From SpSt-333 sp040751955 (GTDB taxonomy: Bacteria > Bacteroidota > Ignavibacteria > UBA10030 > UBA8401): a stretch of DNA of 64,000 nucleotides. Shown in pieces: positions 44,188-52,882 of the stretch. The stretch lies in the NCBI GenBank assembly GCA_040751955.1, contig JBFMFY010000005.1, forward strand, positions 1 to 64,000, read 5' to 3'. The position numbers and the translations under genes are program-made. The notes beneath the pieces are model-generated. The model searched no databases. It worked only from the letters and a program-made list of their open reading frames with translations, and had not been told where the DNA came from. Each line of letters begins with the position of its first letter. The stretch's first letter is position 1.

Positions 44188-45948
44188 CTACAGTTCTTCT
44201 AATTCCTTTTCCAATTGCTGTTTCTCGTACAGACCCGCATAAATTCCTCCGAGCGCCACCAATGCGTCGTGCGTTCCCTGCTCTACAATCTCACCTTTGT
44301 TCAGTACGATAATGTTATCCGCATGCTGTACTGTCGAAATTCTGTGTGAAATAATAATGCTTGTTCGCTGTTCCATCACAGTGCGCAAACGGTCCAGTAT
44401 TTCCGACTCTGTATTCGTATCAACAGCAGAAAGCGCATCATCAAGAATCAATATCTTCGGCTTTCGTAAGATAGCGCGCGCAATACTCGTGCGCTGTTTC
44501 TGTCCGCCGGAAAGCGTAATTCCACGCTCGCCGAGAATCGTGTCAAACCGCTGAGGAAAATCGGACACATCTTTCGAAATCTGAGAGATTTCTGCCGCTT
44601 CGTGGATCAACTCCCGGTTGGCATCGTCATCCCCGTAACGGATGTTTTCAGCGATAGATTCCGAGAACAGAAAAGTCTCTTGAGGGACATATCCGATGCT
44701 GCCGCGCAGTACGCTCAGCGGAATTTTTCGGATATCAACGCCATCAATGAGCACTTCACCTTGTGTTGCATCGTACAATCGCGGTATCAAATTCACCAGT
44801 GTGCTCTTCCCCGAACCGGTGTACCCTACGATTGCAAGGATCGATCCTTTCGGGATTTTCAAATTGATATTTTTCAGTGTTGGCGCAGCAGCGCCTTTAT
44901 GCGCGAATGTCATACTGCGGAATTCGATCTCCCCTTCGATCGTTTGCATTGACGTGTCCGTCATTTCAGTATCGCGGATATCGGGCACCATGTCGAATAT
45001 TTTCGCAAGACGGGACATGGATGCTGCACCCTGCTGCCACATGTTCGTCACCCAGCCGAACGCGATCATCGGCCAGATGAGGAGTGACAGGTATGTGAAA
45101 AATGCGGTCAATGTTCCGATCGTCATCTCGCCGTCGATCACTTTCAACCCGCCGACATAGATCGTAATCAGAAGCGACAATCCGACAAGAATGAACATCA
45201 GGGGCCACATAATGGATTGTGCTTTAGCAAGAACGAGATTCTTCTTGAAATATTCCCAGCTGACTTTTCGGAATTGTTCGATCTCATACTCTTCGCGCAC
45301 ATATGCCTTCACCACACGCGCGCCGGAAAGATTCTCCTGCGCTTTGGTTGTCAGCAGTGCGTATTGTTCCTGCCGTTCGTTGAATTTTTCATGGATCACC
45401 TTCCCCAATTTATAGACAGCATACGACACGAAAGGCATCGGGATCAATGCAAGCAATGTCAACTGCCAATCTTTTACGAACATCAACACGAGCGACATCG
45501 ACAACGTCATGAGAGTATCGGATGGATACATAATTCCCGGACCGAGAACATTGCGCACTGCGCTGATATCATTCGTTGCCAGTGCCATCAAATCACCTGT
45601 GGGAGTGTTCTGGAAGAAACTGTACGGAAGTTTTTGCATGTGCGCGAGGAAATCGTTCCTCAGATCGTACTCTATCTTTCTCGACACCACAATGATTGTT
45701 TGACGGGTAAGGAACAACATGATCCCGGCGACGAATGCAAAGCAGACGATCAATCCCGCATACCACAGGAGGTCGTCATGCCGCAGCGATCCTGTTTCGA
45801 GTCCGCGCTTTAACTCATCAATAGCATCACCGATGATCCACGGAGAGGCAACAGTAAAAATATTGGTGACGATAACGGTCGCCAATCCCCAGAAGAGAGT
45901 CGTTTTGTATTTGGTTAAATATGGAAGGAGGCGTACGAGGGATTTCAT
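44188..45948 (-). CDS. ABC exporter subunit, degenerate catalytic site
   Basis: 586 residues with six membrane helices (about 15-300) and an ATPase domain (about 340-570). Walker A GYTGSGKST and signature LSGGQKQRTSIARA are canonical, but the Walker B end reads ILILDDALSAVD, with Asp where the catalytic Glu is expected. Paired with the Glu-bearing subunit downstream this gives one active and one degenerate ATP site, as in heterodimeric exporters. Its start overlaps the serS stop by 4 bases, so the two are coupled. Confidence 0.9.
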   Translation of the reverse strand: MKSLVRLLPYLTKYKTTLFWGLATVIVTNIFTVASPWIIGDAIDELKRGLETGSLRHDDLLWYAGLIVCFAFVAGIMLFLTRQTIIVVSRKIEYDLRNDFLAHMQKLPYSFFQNTPTGDLMALATNDISAVRNVLGPGIMYPSDTLMTLSMSLVLMFVKDWQLTLLALIPMPFVSYAVYKLGKVIHEKFNERQEQYALLTTKAQENLSGARVVKAYVREEYEIEQFRKVSWEYFKKNLVLAKAQSIMWPLMFILVGLSLLITIYVGGLKVIDGEMTIGTLTAFFTYLSLLIWPMIAFGWVTNMWQQGAASMSRLAKIFDMVPDIRDTEMTDTSMQTIEGEIEFRSMTFAHKGAAAPTLKNINLKIPKGSILAIVGYTGSGKSTLVNLIPRLYDATQGEVLIDGVDIRKIPLSVLRGSIGYVPQETFLFSESIAENIRYGDDDANRELIHEAAEISQISKDVSDFPQRFDTILGERGITLSGGQKQRTSIARAILRKPKILILDDALSAVDTNTESEILDRLRTVMEQRTSIIISHRISTVQHADNIIVLNKGEIVEQGTHDALVALGGIYAGLYEKQQLEKELEEL

Positions 45949-47210
45949 TCAATCACAGTAAACTTCATATACGGATGCAATGCTTTCGGCACGACAACTT
46001 TGCCTTCCGGTGTTTGATAATGTTCTATAAGCGCGGCGACAACACGTGGAAGAGCAAGCCCGGAACCGTTGAGCGTGTGAACAAATTCCTGTTTCCCTGT
46101 TTCACGTGCTTTGAATTTGATATTCATCCTTCGCGACTGAAATGTCTCAAAGTTGCTGCAGGAGGAAACTTCAAGCCACTTCTGCTGGCCTGCCGCCCAC
46201 ACTTCAAGATCATATTTTTTTGTTTGAGTAAAACCCATATCTCCGGTACACATCAATAACACACGATACGGTAAACCAAGCAATTGCAACAATCGTTCCG
46301 CATCGGCGCGAAGTGATTCGAGTTCGTCGTACGATGTGGAAGGATGGACAAACTTCACCAGTTCCACTTTGTCGAACTGATGGAGCCGGTTCAGTCCCCG
46401 CACATCTTTGCCGTACGACCCTGCCTCGCGCCGGAAACAGGGAGTATATGCACAGTATCGGATCGGCAGTTCTTTCTCCTCAAACGTCTCTTTCCGGTGA
46501 AAATTTGTAACAGGAACTTCGGCAGTCGGAATCATGTACAGTTCATCCCTTTCAGCGATGTACATCAGATCTTCTTTATCGGGAATTTGTCCGGTACCGC
46601 GGGCACTGTCTTCATTGACGACGATGGGCGCCTGAAGTTCTTTGTATCCGCGTTCCGCCGCTTGATCTAAAAAGAAATTGATCAGCGCCCGCTGCAGAAT
46701 GGCGCCTTTGCCGACATAGAACGGAAAACCGGCGCCGCTCACTTTCGCGCCGCGCTCAAAATCAATGATGCCGAGTTTGTTCGCAATATCCCAGTGCGGC
46801 TTGAAAGCAAAATCGCCTTTCGCTTTTTCTCCCCATTCGTAGATCGATTTGTTATCTGCCGGTGTTGTGCCGACGGGGACTGACGGATGAGGAATATTGG
46901 GAACGGTAAGCAGCAACTCGTTCAGTTTGTGTTCGACGGTCTTCAACTCTTCGTCAATAAATTGAATCCGCGTTTTCACCGCATTCATCTCTTCAATCAT
47001 CGCACTTGCATCCCCGCCAGATTTCTTCATCTGACCCACTTTGGCGGAGACTTCATTCCGCTTTGCTTTCAGCGATTCCCCCTCGCCGATGAGCGCTCTT
47101 CGCTGCTCATCAATCTGAATAATTTCATCAATGTTATCGTCGGCACCTTTTGCTTTAATGCCGTTCTTAACGAGCTGGACGTTGTCGCGGATAAATTTCA
47201 GATCAAGCAT
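45945..47210 (-). CDS. serS: Seryl-tRNA synthetase
   Basis: 421 residues, class II. The N-terminal tRNA-binding coiled coil is at about 30-110 (ALIGEGESLKAKRNEVSAKV). Motif 2 is FRREAGSYGKDVRGLNRLHQ and motif 3 ends GLALPRVVAALIEHYQ. C-terminus KALHPYMKFTVIE is typical. It leads a short operon with the exporter subunit (4-base overlap). No T-box-like leader is seen in the 92 bases upstream. Confidence 0.97.
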   Translation of the reverse strand: MLDLKFIRDNVQLVKNGIKAKGADDNIDEIIQIDEQRRALIGEGESLKAKRNEVSAKVGQMKKSGGDASAMIEEMNAVKTRIQFIDEELKTVEHKLNELLLTVPNIPHPSVPVGTTPADNKSIYEWGEKAKGDFAFKPHWDIANKLGIIDFERGAKVSGAGFPFYVGKGAILQRALINFFLDQAAERGYKELQAPIVVNEDSARGTGQIPDKEDLMYIAERDELYMIPTAEVPVTNFHRKETFEEKELPIRYCAYTPCFRREAGSYGKDVRGLNRLHQFDKVELVKFVHPSTSYDELESLRADAERLLQLLGLPYRVLLMCTGDMGFTQTKKYDLEVWAAGQQKWLEVSSCSNFETFQSRRMNIKFKARETGKQEFVHTLNGSGLALPRVVAALIEHYQTPEGKVVVPKALHPYMKFTVIE

Positions 47211-47302
47211 TTATTTTCCTTATACCCCTTGTCGATTTGGTGCGTTTATGATTGAGAGATTTGCGAGTGAACAAATTCAGAAATCTTAAAATTAAACACT
47301 TA

Positions 47303-48094
47303 TTACTGTACAACTTCCACCGTCACCAGCACTCCCGTTTGATTCAACGGTTTATATACTACTTTCTCTGCGGCGATAACGTTCATCTTCTTCTCCAACG
47401 GCACAAACACGTGCTGTTCCGCCGACGAGAGCTGATCGGTTATCGCATTTGTGCTCGAATATTTTTCCATCATTGTCGCCGATGCCTTCCCTTTGACCGA
47501 TTCGCCGAAATTCCCTGCAACAACGATCGGGTATTCTTCCATAGACTTTTGAATGGAAAAGATTTCTCGAACTTGCTTCAAACGTTCCGAGAGATCTTCA
47601 TCGTCAAGATCGGTTGAGGCAAATGCAACAGATTTCAGTCCGAGTTCGAACACGGCGAACGAAAGCGAACGTCGTACTTTCCCTTTGCCGACCGGCAATG
47701 CATAGACATTCGACTGCATCATCGGGTACATGCAAAAGAGAGCATTACCCGAATCCCACCCTTTGAAATATCTTGCTTTGGCAAATGTTCCACGCATATC
47801 CAGTTTTTTCAATAACTCTTCATACGCATCAAAACCCGGCTTCGATTCCGTCGCCCGCTCGATCTGCTGCACAGCTACGACCTCTGCACCGGTCGTTTTC
47901 ACCCAGTCAGAAAATTTTTTCACATCGGATTTGTCCTGCAATCCATGTGCAAGATTGATAGAAAGCATTTTGAATACCGAGGTAATCGGTTTCGGCGGAC
48001 CCTTCAATTCACCGTCAGTGCCGGCTTCTTTTGAACCGGAACAGGATAAAAAAAGAATGGCGAGCACGCCGCAAAGAAGAAGTTGTTTGTTCAT
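47303..48094 (-). CDS. Degenerate endonuclease/exonuclease/phosphatase-fold lipoprotein
   Basis: 263 residues with a lipobox (LAILFLSCSG). The fold of the EEP superfamily is recognisable: MLSINLAHGL, AEVVAVQQIER, GNALFCMYPMMQS and YPIVVAGNFGES. However, the metal-binding Glu (normally in LQE) is Gln, the GDFN Asp is Asn, and the C-terminal Asp-His pair is absent (NQTGVLVTVEV). It is therefore probably not a nuclease or phosphatase but a binding or structural protein in the periplasm. It starts 1 base after the RmlD-like gene and ends that operon. Confidence 0.72.
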   Translation of the reverse strand: MNKQLLLCGVLAILFLSCSGSKEAGTDGELKGPPKPITSVFKMLSINLAHGLQDKSDVKKFSDWVKTTGAEVVAVQQIERATESKPGFDAYEELLKKLDMRGTFAKARYFKGWDSGNALFCMYPMMQSNVYALPVGKGKVRRSLSFAVFELGLKSVAFASTDLDDEDLSERLKQVREIFSIQKSMEEYPIVVAGNFGESVKGKASATMMEKYSSTNAITDQLSSAEQHVFVPLEKKMNVIAAEKVVYKPLNQTGVLVTVEVVQ

Positions 48095-48095
48095 A

Positions 48096-49007
48096 TCAAT
48101 TCAAATGGATTCCCGTGAGTTCCTGCTGCAACATCATTAATCCCTGTGTTGCATTCATTGGTTGATAATGAAACGCTTGTTTTGCTTTCTCGAAGATGAA
48201 TGATGTATTGAGCGGTCTCTGTGCCGCTTGCTGCAACTCTGTTGATTTGATTCTCTGGATGAGCGCCGGATCATAGCCGAACACTTCCGCCGCACGGACG
48301 GCAAAATCATAACGGCTGATCGTCTCCGCTCCGCATACATGAAAAACCCCTGATGCACCGGTATCGACAACACTCTTCATTGCCGATGCGAGATCGAACA
48401 CATTGGTCGGATTGCTGATCTGGTCGTCAACGCACCGGATCTGTTTTTTTTCATTCAGGCTGTTGATGACCCACAAGGCAAAATTATTTTTTACGTTGAC
48501 GCCAACTCCGTACACTACAATTGTCCGGAGAATTGCGTGATCGATGCCGCTTGAGAGAATGACATTTTCCCCTGCCAATTTTGTTTTGCCGTAGTAATTG
48601 ATCGGGTTCACGCGGTCTTCTTCCTTATAATGCCCGGTTTTTCCGTCAAAAACGTAATCAGTGGAAATGTGGATCAGTTTCGCGTTGATTCTCCGGCAAA
48701 CTTCCACAAGATTTTCAACCGCACCGACATTCACTTTCCACGCCTGTTCCTTTTCGCGCTCGCATGCATCAACATTCGTCATCGCAGCGGCGTTCAGAAT
48801 GACATCCGGACGAAAACTTGTGACGAGGCTTTTCACATCGCTGCGATTGGTAATATCCAGTTGTGTGTAATCGACCAAAAGCTGGTCATGAACAAACGAA
48901 CGGTGATACGACGTGTGAAGCACTTCGTATTCCGAATTCTCGTCGAACAACCAGGCAAGTTTCTGCCCGAGCAATCCGTTGCTGCCGCAGACCAGGATGC
49001 GCTTCAT
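48096..49007 (-). CDS. dTDP-4-dehydrorhamnose reductase-like (RmlD) protein
   Basis: 303-residue extended short-chain dehydrogenase. NAD(P)-binding GSNGLLGQKLAWLF at the N-terminus, VILNAAAMTNVDACE, STDYVFDG, and the catalytic Tyr-Lys in NYYGKTKLAGE. This is the RmlD/RfbD form that makes dTDP-rhamnose, although sister enzymes (such as SpoVK-like or methionine adenosyltransferase beta-type reductases) share it. No rmlA-C genes are here. It overlaps the PfkB gene by 4 bases. Confidence 0.82.
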   Translation of the reverse strand: MKRILVCGSNGLLGQKLAWLFDENSEYEVLHTSYHRSFVHDQLLVDYTQLDITNRSDVKSLVTSFRPDVILNAAAMTNVDACEREKEQAWKVNVGAVENLVEVCRRINAKLIHISTDYVFDGKTGHYKEEDRVNPINYYGKTKLAGENVILSSGIDHAILRTIVVYGVGVNVKNNFALWVINSLNEKKQIRCVDDQISNPTNVFDLASAMKSVVDTGASGVFHVCGAETISRYDFAVRAAEVFGYDPALIQRIKSTELQQAAQRPLNTSFIFEKAKQAFHYQPMNATQGLMMLQQELTGIHLN

Positions 49008-49909
49008 ATCGTCCCCCGAAATGAGCGGAGTTCTCTGTGCTTTTCGGAGATCGTGAAACGTGTGCTGTGTGAAGCGACTTGCTGTGCAAACTGTGCTGCA
49101 TCCATATAATTTTTTTTCTTCAAGTATCCGTACAGGAATGAAGCGCCGAAGATATCGCCCGATCCAATGTCCGAAACGGGTGTTTCATTTCTTCCATCAG
49201 TGTAATCATTTCGTTTCAGTACTTTGTGTTCATCGCGGAACAGCGTCACGCCCTCTTTTCCTCTTGTTATGACAAACGCTTTCACCATCAGCGGCATCAT
49301 TTGCTTTGCGAATGCCTCGTCTCCAAAATGCTCAAGCGTGATCCCGTGCGCCTCTTCTTCGTTCATTTGAATGCTGTCTGTCATAAAGCACCACCGGCGC
49401 CAGTCGCTCATCGCACGGCGGAATCTCGTTCCATCAGGATTGACCGACAATGTCAAACTGTGTACATCAAAATGAATCGGGATTCGTTTGCTCCGAACTT
49501 CCAGCCGAATCCGATCAAGCGTTTCAAGAGTTATATCGGCTCCGGAGATCATGTTGATATAGATGCCGTCCACATTCAGATAGTCGCGGATCGCTTTGAA
49601 TTGAATTGGCGGCGATACATTTTCCACCCGCTCGTTCGGCTGATCGTCATAATACCGCACCAGATTCGAATCGCCGGGCAGTTCAAAAATTCCCGATACA
49701 TCGACATTTCTCAACTGCAAAAATAGTGATTTTACTTCCTCAATCTCTTGCTTGCCGACACCGAATACGGGAATGAGTATATCCTTTTCAGACGCTATGT
49801 TCGACATTGCGGCAACTGCATGATAGATCCCGCCGAATTTTTTCTCTTCCGTTCCGTCGGTCTTATGAAACACATCGACACAAAAATGTCCGATGAGCGT
49901 GATCTTCAT
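49004..49909 (-). CDS. PfkB-family carbohydrate kinase
   Basis: 301 residues of the ribokinase fold. The N-terminus has GHFCVDVFH and KFGGIYHAVAAMSNIA in place of the usual glycine-rich motif, and the C-terminal signature SDIGSGDIFGASFLYG carries the catalytic Asp. Substrate unknown. It overlaps hisI by 4 bases upstream and the RmlD-like gene by 4 bases downstream, so translation is coupled across three genes of seemingly different pathways. Confidence 0.83.
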   Translation of the reverse strand: MKITLIGHFCVDVFHKTDGTEEKKFGGIYHAVAAMSNIASEKDILIPVFGVGKQEIEEVKSLFLQLRNVDVSGIFELPGDSNLVRYYDDQPNERVENVSPPIQFKAIRDYLNVDGIYINMISGADITLETLDRIRLEVRSKRIPIHFDVHSLTLSVNPDGTRFRRAMSDWRRWCFMTDSIQMNEEEAHGITLEHFGDEAFAKQMMPLMVKAFVITRGKEGVTLFRDEHKVLKRNDYTDGRNETPVSDIGSGDIFGASFLYGYLKKKNYMDAAQFAQQVASHSTRFTISEKHRELRSFRGTI

Positions 49910-50295
49910 TTTTTATACACAGTCTTCGGATCGAAAATGATATCGTCTTTTTCATTGAATCCATTTCCGCCATCAGCCACTTCACGGAAAAAACAAGTAC
50001 GGTGCCCCGTATGGCAGGCGGCATCTCCGATTTGCTTGACTCGGAGAAGAACAACATCGGCATCACAATCGATATGGATTGATTTCACTTCCTGGAAATG
50101 CCCGGACTCTTCTCCCTTCCTCCACAATTTTTTGCGCGAACGGCTCCAGTACACAGCGCGATTCGTTCGCACGGTTTCTTCAAGACTTTCGCGATTCATC
50201 CATGCCATCATCAGCACATCGCCAGTCGCATCGTCCTGTGCGATGGCGGGAACAAGACCGTTGGAATCGAATTTTATTTGATCGAGTATTTTCAT
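49906..50295 (-). CDS. hisI: Phosphoribosyl-AMP cyclohydrolase
   Basis: 129 residues, the stand-alone HisI form without the HisE pyrophosphohydrolase domain. Opens the adenine ring of PR-AMP in histidine synthesis. Motifs: MMAWMNRESLEETVRTNRAV, YWSRSRKKLWRKGEESGH, and the metal-binding DCDADVVL and GDAACHTGHRTCFFR. hisF is upstream; between them lies a family-1 REP hairpin. Confidence 0.95.
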   Translation of the reverse strand: MKILDQIKFDSNGLVPAIAQDDATGDVLMMAWMNRESLEETVRTNRAVYWSRSRKKLWRKGEESGHFQEVKSIHIDCDADVVLLRVKQIGDAACHTGHRTCFFREVADGGNGFNEKDDIIFDPKTVYKK

Positions 50296-50307
50296 TGGAT
50301 TACTTTA

Positions 50308-50340
50308 AGATGACCGTCATCTTTGAGGTGACGGACATCT
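50308..50340. repeat. REP-like hairpin, family 1, between hisF and hisI
   Basis: 33 bases, stem of 15 pairs with one A-A mismatch and one G-T pair around a TTG loop. The core ACCGTCATCTTTGAGGTGAC is nearly the same as the copy at 4937. Being inside the operon, it may uncouple or stabilise parts of the his mRNA. Confidence 0.75.
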
Positions 50341-50344
50341 CGGG

Positions 50345-51103
50345 TTATGTCCTCACTAAAATGTTTTTCGATTTCAAATATTCCTTCGCTTGTGCGATGG
50401 TGTATTGGCGAAAATGGAAAATGGATGCAGCAAGCACAGCATCGACATTCGCAACGGAAAACGCATCATACATGTGTTCAAGATTTCCCGCGCCGCCGCT
50501 GGCTATCACCGGAATTTTTACTGTTGAACAAACCTGTTGTAGCAATTCAAGATCGTATCCATCCTTCGTGCCGTCACGGTCCATGCTGGTCAACAGAATT
50601 TCACCGGCGCCGAGCGATTCGACTTTTTTTGCCCATTCGATTACGTCGAGATCCGTTTCAATCCGCCCGCCGTTAACGAACACTTTCCATTTGTTGTCCG
50701 ATACTTTTTTCGCATCGATGGCAACAACAATGCACTGAACGCCGAACAGTTCCGCGCCGTCATTGATCAATTGCGGATTTTTGACCGCCGCAGTATTGAT
50801 ACTCACTTTATCTGCTCCACTGCGCAGCATTTCACGCATATCATCCGTCGTGCGTATGCCGCCGCCGATAGTAAACGGAATCGATACCTCTTCCGCTGTT
50901 CGCTGGACAACATCAATTATCGTCGAACGATTGTCGGATGACGCTGTGATATCAAGGAAGATAAGCTCGTCAGCACCTTCGGCATCATAAAACTTCGCCT
51001 GCTCGACAGGATCACCGGCATCAACCAAGCCGACAAAATTCGTTCCTTTGACAACTCTTCCTTTATCAACATCAAGACAGGGGATGATTCTTTTGGCTAA
51101 CAT
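50345..51103 (-). CDS. hisF: Imidazole glycerol phosphate synthase cyclase subunit
   Basis: 252-residue TIM barrel. The catalytic Asp residues are in IIPCLDVDKGRVVKG and VVAIDAKKV; FTIGGGIRTTDDM and ILLTSMDRDGTKDGYD are the phosphate-binding loops. It works with HisH (52248-52844), which feeds ammonia. Follows hisA after an 88-base gap containing an inverted repeat. Confidence 0.97.
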   Translation of the reverse strand: MLAKRIIPCLDVDKGRVVKGTNFVGLVDAGDPVEQAKFYDAEGADELIFLDITASSDNRSTIIDVVQRTAEEVSIPFTIGGGIRTTDDMREMLRSGADKVSINTAAVKNPQLINDGAELFGVQCIVVAIDAKKVSDNKWKVFVNGGRIETDLDVIEWAKKVESLGAGEILLTSMDRDGTKDGYDLELLQQVCSTVKIPVIASGGAGNLEHMYDAFSVANVDAVLAASIFHFRQYTIAQAKEYLKSKNILVRT

Positions 51104-51119
51104 TTGTATCAGGGATCAG

Positions 51120-51182
51120 AAGTCAGAGGTCCGAAGTCAATGTGAATTATTATTTTGACCTCTGTTCTCTGACCTCTGACTT
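51120..51182. repeat. Inverted repeat between hisA and hisF
   Basis: Twelve-base arms AAGTCAGAGGTC (51120-51131) and its complement (51171-51182), with a further TGACCTCTG copy at 51155. It lies in an intergenic gap of the his operon and looks like a dispersed repeat rather than an attenuator. Confidence 0.5.
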
Positions 51183-51191
51183 TTTGGAAAA

Positions 51192-51956
51192 TTATATTCT
51201 CCGCGTCGGTCCCAGGTCTTCCAGTTTTTCTTCGTTTTCTCTCCACAACGCCTGGCATGAAAATTTATTCTCATACAGCGCCTTCCCGATGATGACCGAA
51301 TCAACGCCAAACTTTTCAAGTTCCTGCAATTTGATCAGGTCCCGATACCCGGAAACGCCGCCGGATGCCGTAACACGCAATTGCGTCTTCTGCGCCATTT
51401 CGCGTATTGCATCATAATTAGGACCCGTTAACATTCCGTCGCGAGAAATATCAGTATAGACAACGCGGCAAACACCGAGAGCCTTCATATTAAGTGCAAG
51501 AGAGACTGCTTCGATACCGGTATTTTCCTGCCAACCTTTCGTCATCACTACGCCGTTCTTCGCGTCGATACCGACGACAATTCTCCGGGCACCGAAATCT
51601 TTGACGCATTTTGCAACAAGATCAGGATCATCGATTGCAGCAGTGCCGATCACGACGCGATAGACGCCGCAATCCAATAATTTTTTCACCTGCTCATAAT
51701 TCCTGATCCCACCTCCAATTTGCACCGGAATATCAATTGCGCCGATCATTTTCCGTATCACATCAAGATTTTTCATCTTCCCCTCGAACGCACCATCGAG
51801 ATCGACCACATGCAGCGTTTTTGCATTTTCACCGCGCCAGAGGACTGCCATTTGCACAGGATCGTCTGAATAGATTTTTTCCGTTCCTGGTGCACCTTGC
51901 ACAAGCCGCACGCAGCGGCCGTCTTTGAGATCGATGGCTGGAAGGATAAGTAGCAT
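51192..51956 (-). CDS. hisA: ProFAR isomerase HisA
   Basis: 254-residue TIM barrel, isomerising ProFAR to PRFAR in histidine synthesis. Catalytic Asp in PAIDLKDGRCVRLVQG, second in VVGIDAKNGVV; phosphate loops VQIGGGIRNYEQV and VYTDISRDGMLTGPN. Fourth-step enzyme in the operon order hisB-hisH-hisA-hisF-hisI. The gap upstream of it (to hisH) is 291 bases and holds a dispersed repeat. Confidence 0.97.
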   Translation of the reverse strand: MLLILPAIDLKDGRCVRLVQGAPGTEKIYSDDPVQMAVLWRGENAKTLHVVDLDGAFEGKMKNLDVIRKMIGAIDIPVQIGGGIRNYEQVKKLLDCGVYRVVIGTAAIDDPDLVAKCVKDFGARRIVVGIDAKNGVVMTKGWQENTGIEAVSLALNMKALGVCRVVYTDISRDGMLTGPNYDAIREMAQKTQLRVTASGGVSGYRDLIKLQELEKFGVDSVIIGKALYENKFSCQALWRENEEKLEDLGPTRRI

Positions 51957-52247
51957 ATTGATGATTGGTTATTGGTTGCTTGTTATTGGTAATTGGTAAT
52001 CGGCATTCTGTTTCGCTTCAGATTTCGGACGAATATCCGATAGAGACATCTGAAAAATGCCAAATCATTGTCATTCCGTGGAGCCTGCCTGCACGAAGCC
52101 GATGCTTCGTTTCGGCAAAGGCAGGCGCAGCGACGAGGAATCTGAAAAATTCTTTCAAAATCCCCAATCAGATTTCTCGCTTCACCCGAAATGACAAAGG
52201 GAAATGAATATTTCAGAAGTCACCAATAACTAATTTCCGATGACCAA
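51957..52247. repeat. Dispersed foldback element inside the his operon
   Basis: A gene-free 291-base gap between hisH and hisA. Its outer parts are inverted copies of TTGGTAATTGGTAATCGG-like words (51962-52002 versus 52218-52252). An inner block at 52068-52197 has TTGTCATTCCG at one end and CGAAATGACAA at the other, with GCCTGCCT/AGGCAGGC arms within. The GTCATYC ends match the repeat at 10301-10382. It seems to be a MITE-like insertion that did not break a gene. Confidence 0.6.
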
Positions 52248-52844
52248 TTACAAATATGCAAAATTCTTCAGCAACTGCAATCCTGTCTTCTGACTTTTTT
52301 CCGGATGGAACTGAATGCCGTAAATATTTCCTTGCTGAATGATCGATGTGAACCGGAAACCATATTCTGTTTGCGATAATGTTACGTTCTCTTTCGGTTC
52401 AACGTAGTACGAATGTACAAAATAGACGAAACTTTTTTCTTCGACATCTTTTAACAACGACGATTGACGCACAATCTCAACTTGATTCCATCCCATGTGC
52501 GGCACTTTTACAGTTGAAGGAAATTGTTTCACCTCTCCACTGACAAAGTTCAATCCTGAAAATTCACCCAACTCGTAGCTTTTTGTGAACAACAATTGCA
52601 TTCCAAGGCAAATTCCCAGCAGAGGTTTGCCTGCGGCAACATGCTCGTCAAGAACGGTTTTCAATCCTAACACTCTTAGATTCTCCATCGCTGCGCCAAA
52701 TGCGCCAACACCGGGAAGAACGAGCTTCTCCGCTTTCTTCAATTCATTCGGGTTGTCGGAAATGAACGCCTGCACGCCGACTTTCTCGAATGCTTTCTGT
52801 ACTGAACGAAGATTGTTCAAGTGATAATCTATTATGCCGATCAT
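52248..52844 (-). CDS. hisH: Imidazole glycerol phosphate synthase glutaminase subunit
   Basis: 198-residue class I glutamine amidotransferase. Catalytic Cys in LLGICLGMQLLF; His-Glu in GIQFHPEKSQKTG. N-terminus IGIIDYHLNNLRSVQKAF is typical. Transfers ammonia to HisF. It follows hisB after a 34-base gap that contains a GTAG-headed hairpin. Confidence 0.97.
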   Translation of the reverse strand: MIGIIDYHLNNLRSVQKAFEKVGVQAFISDNPNELKKAEKLVLPGVGAFGAAMENLRVLGLKTVLDEHVAAGKPLLGICLGMQLLFTKSYELGEFSGLNFVSGEVKQFPSTVKVPHMGWNQVEIVRQSSLLKDVEEKSFVYFVHSYYVEPKENVTLSQTEYGFRFTSIIQQGNIYGIQFHPEKSQKTGLQLLKNFAYL

Positions 52845-52855
52845 AGACTTTTCTG

Positions 52856-52882
52856 CCGGACGAATCTGGAGATTCGTCCTAC
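52856..52882 (-). repeat. GTAG-headed hairpin between hisB and hisH
   Basis: On the minus strand, GTAG leads into GACGAATCT-CC-AGATTCGTC. The stem is perfect. The GTAG overlaps the TAG stop codon of hisB. The layout (GYAG tetranucleotide plus palindrome) is the same as in family 2 and in E. coli REP elements. Confidence 0.65.
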
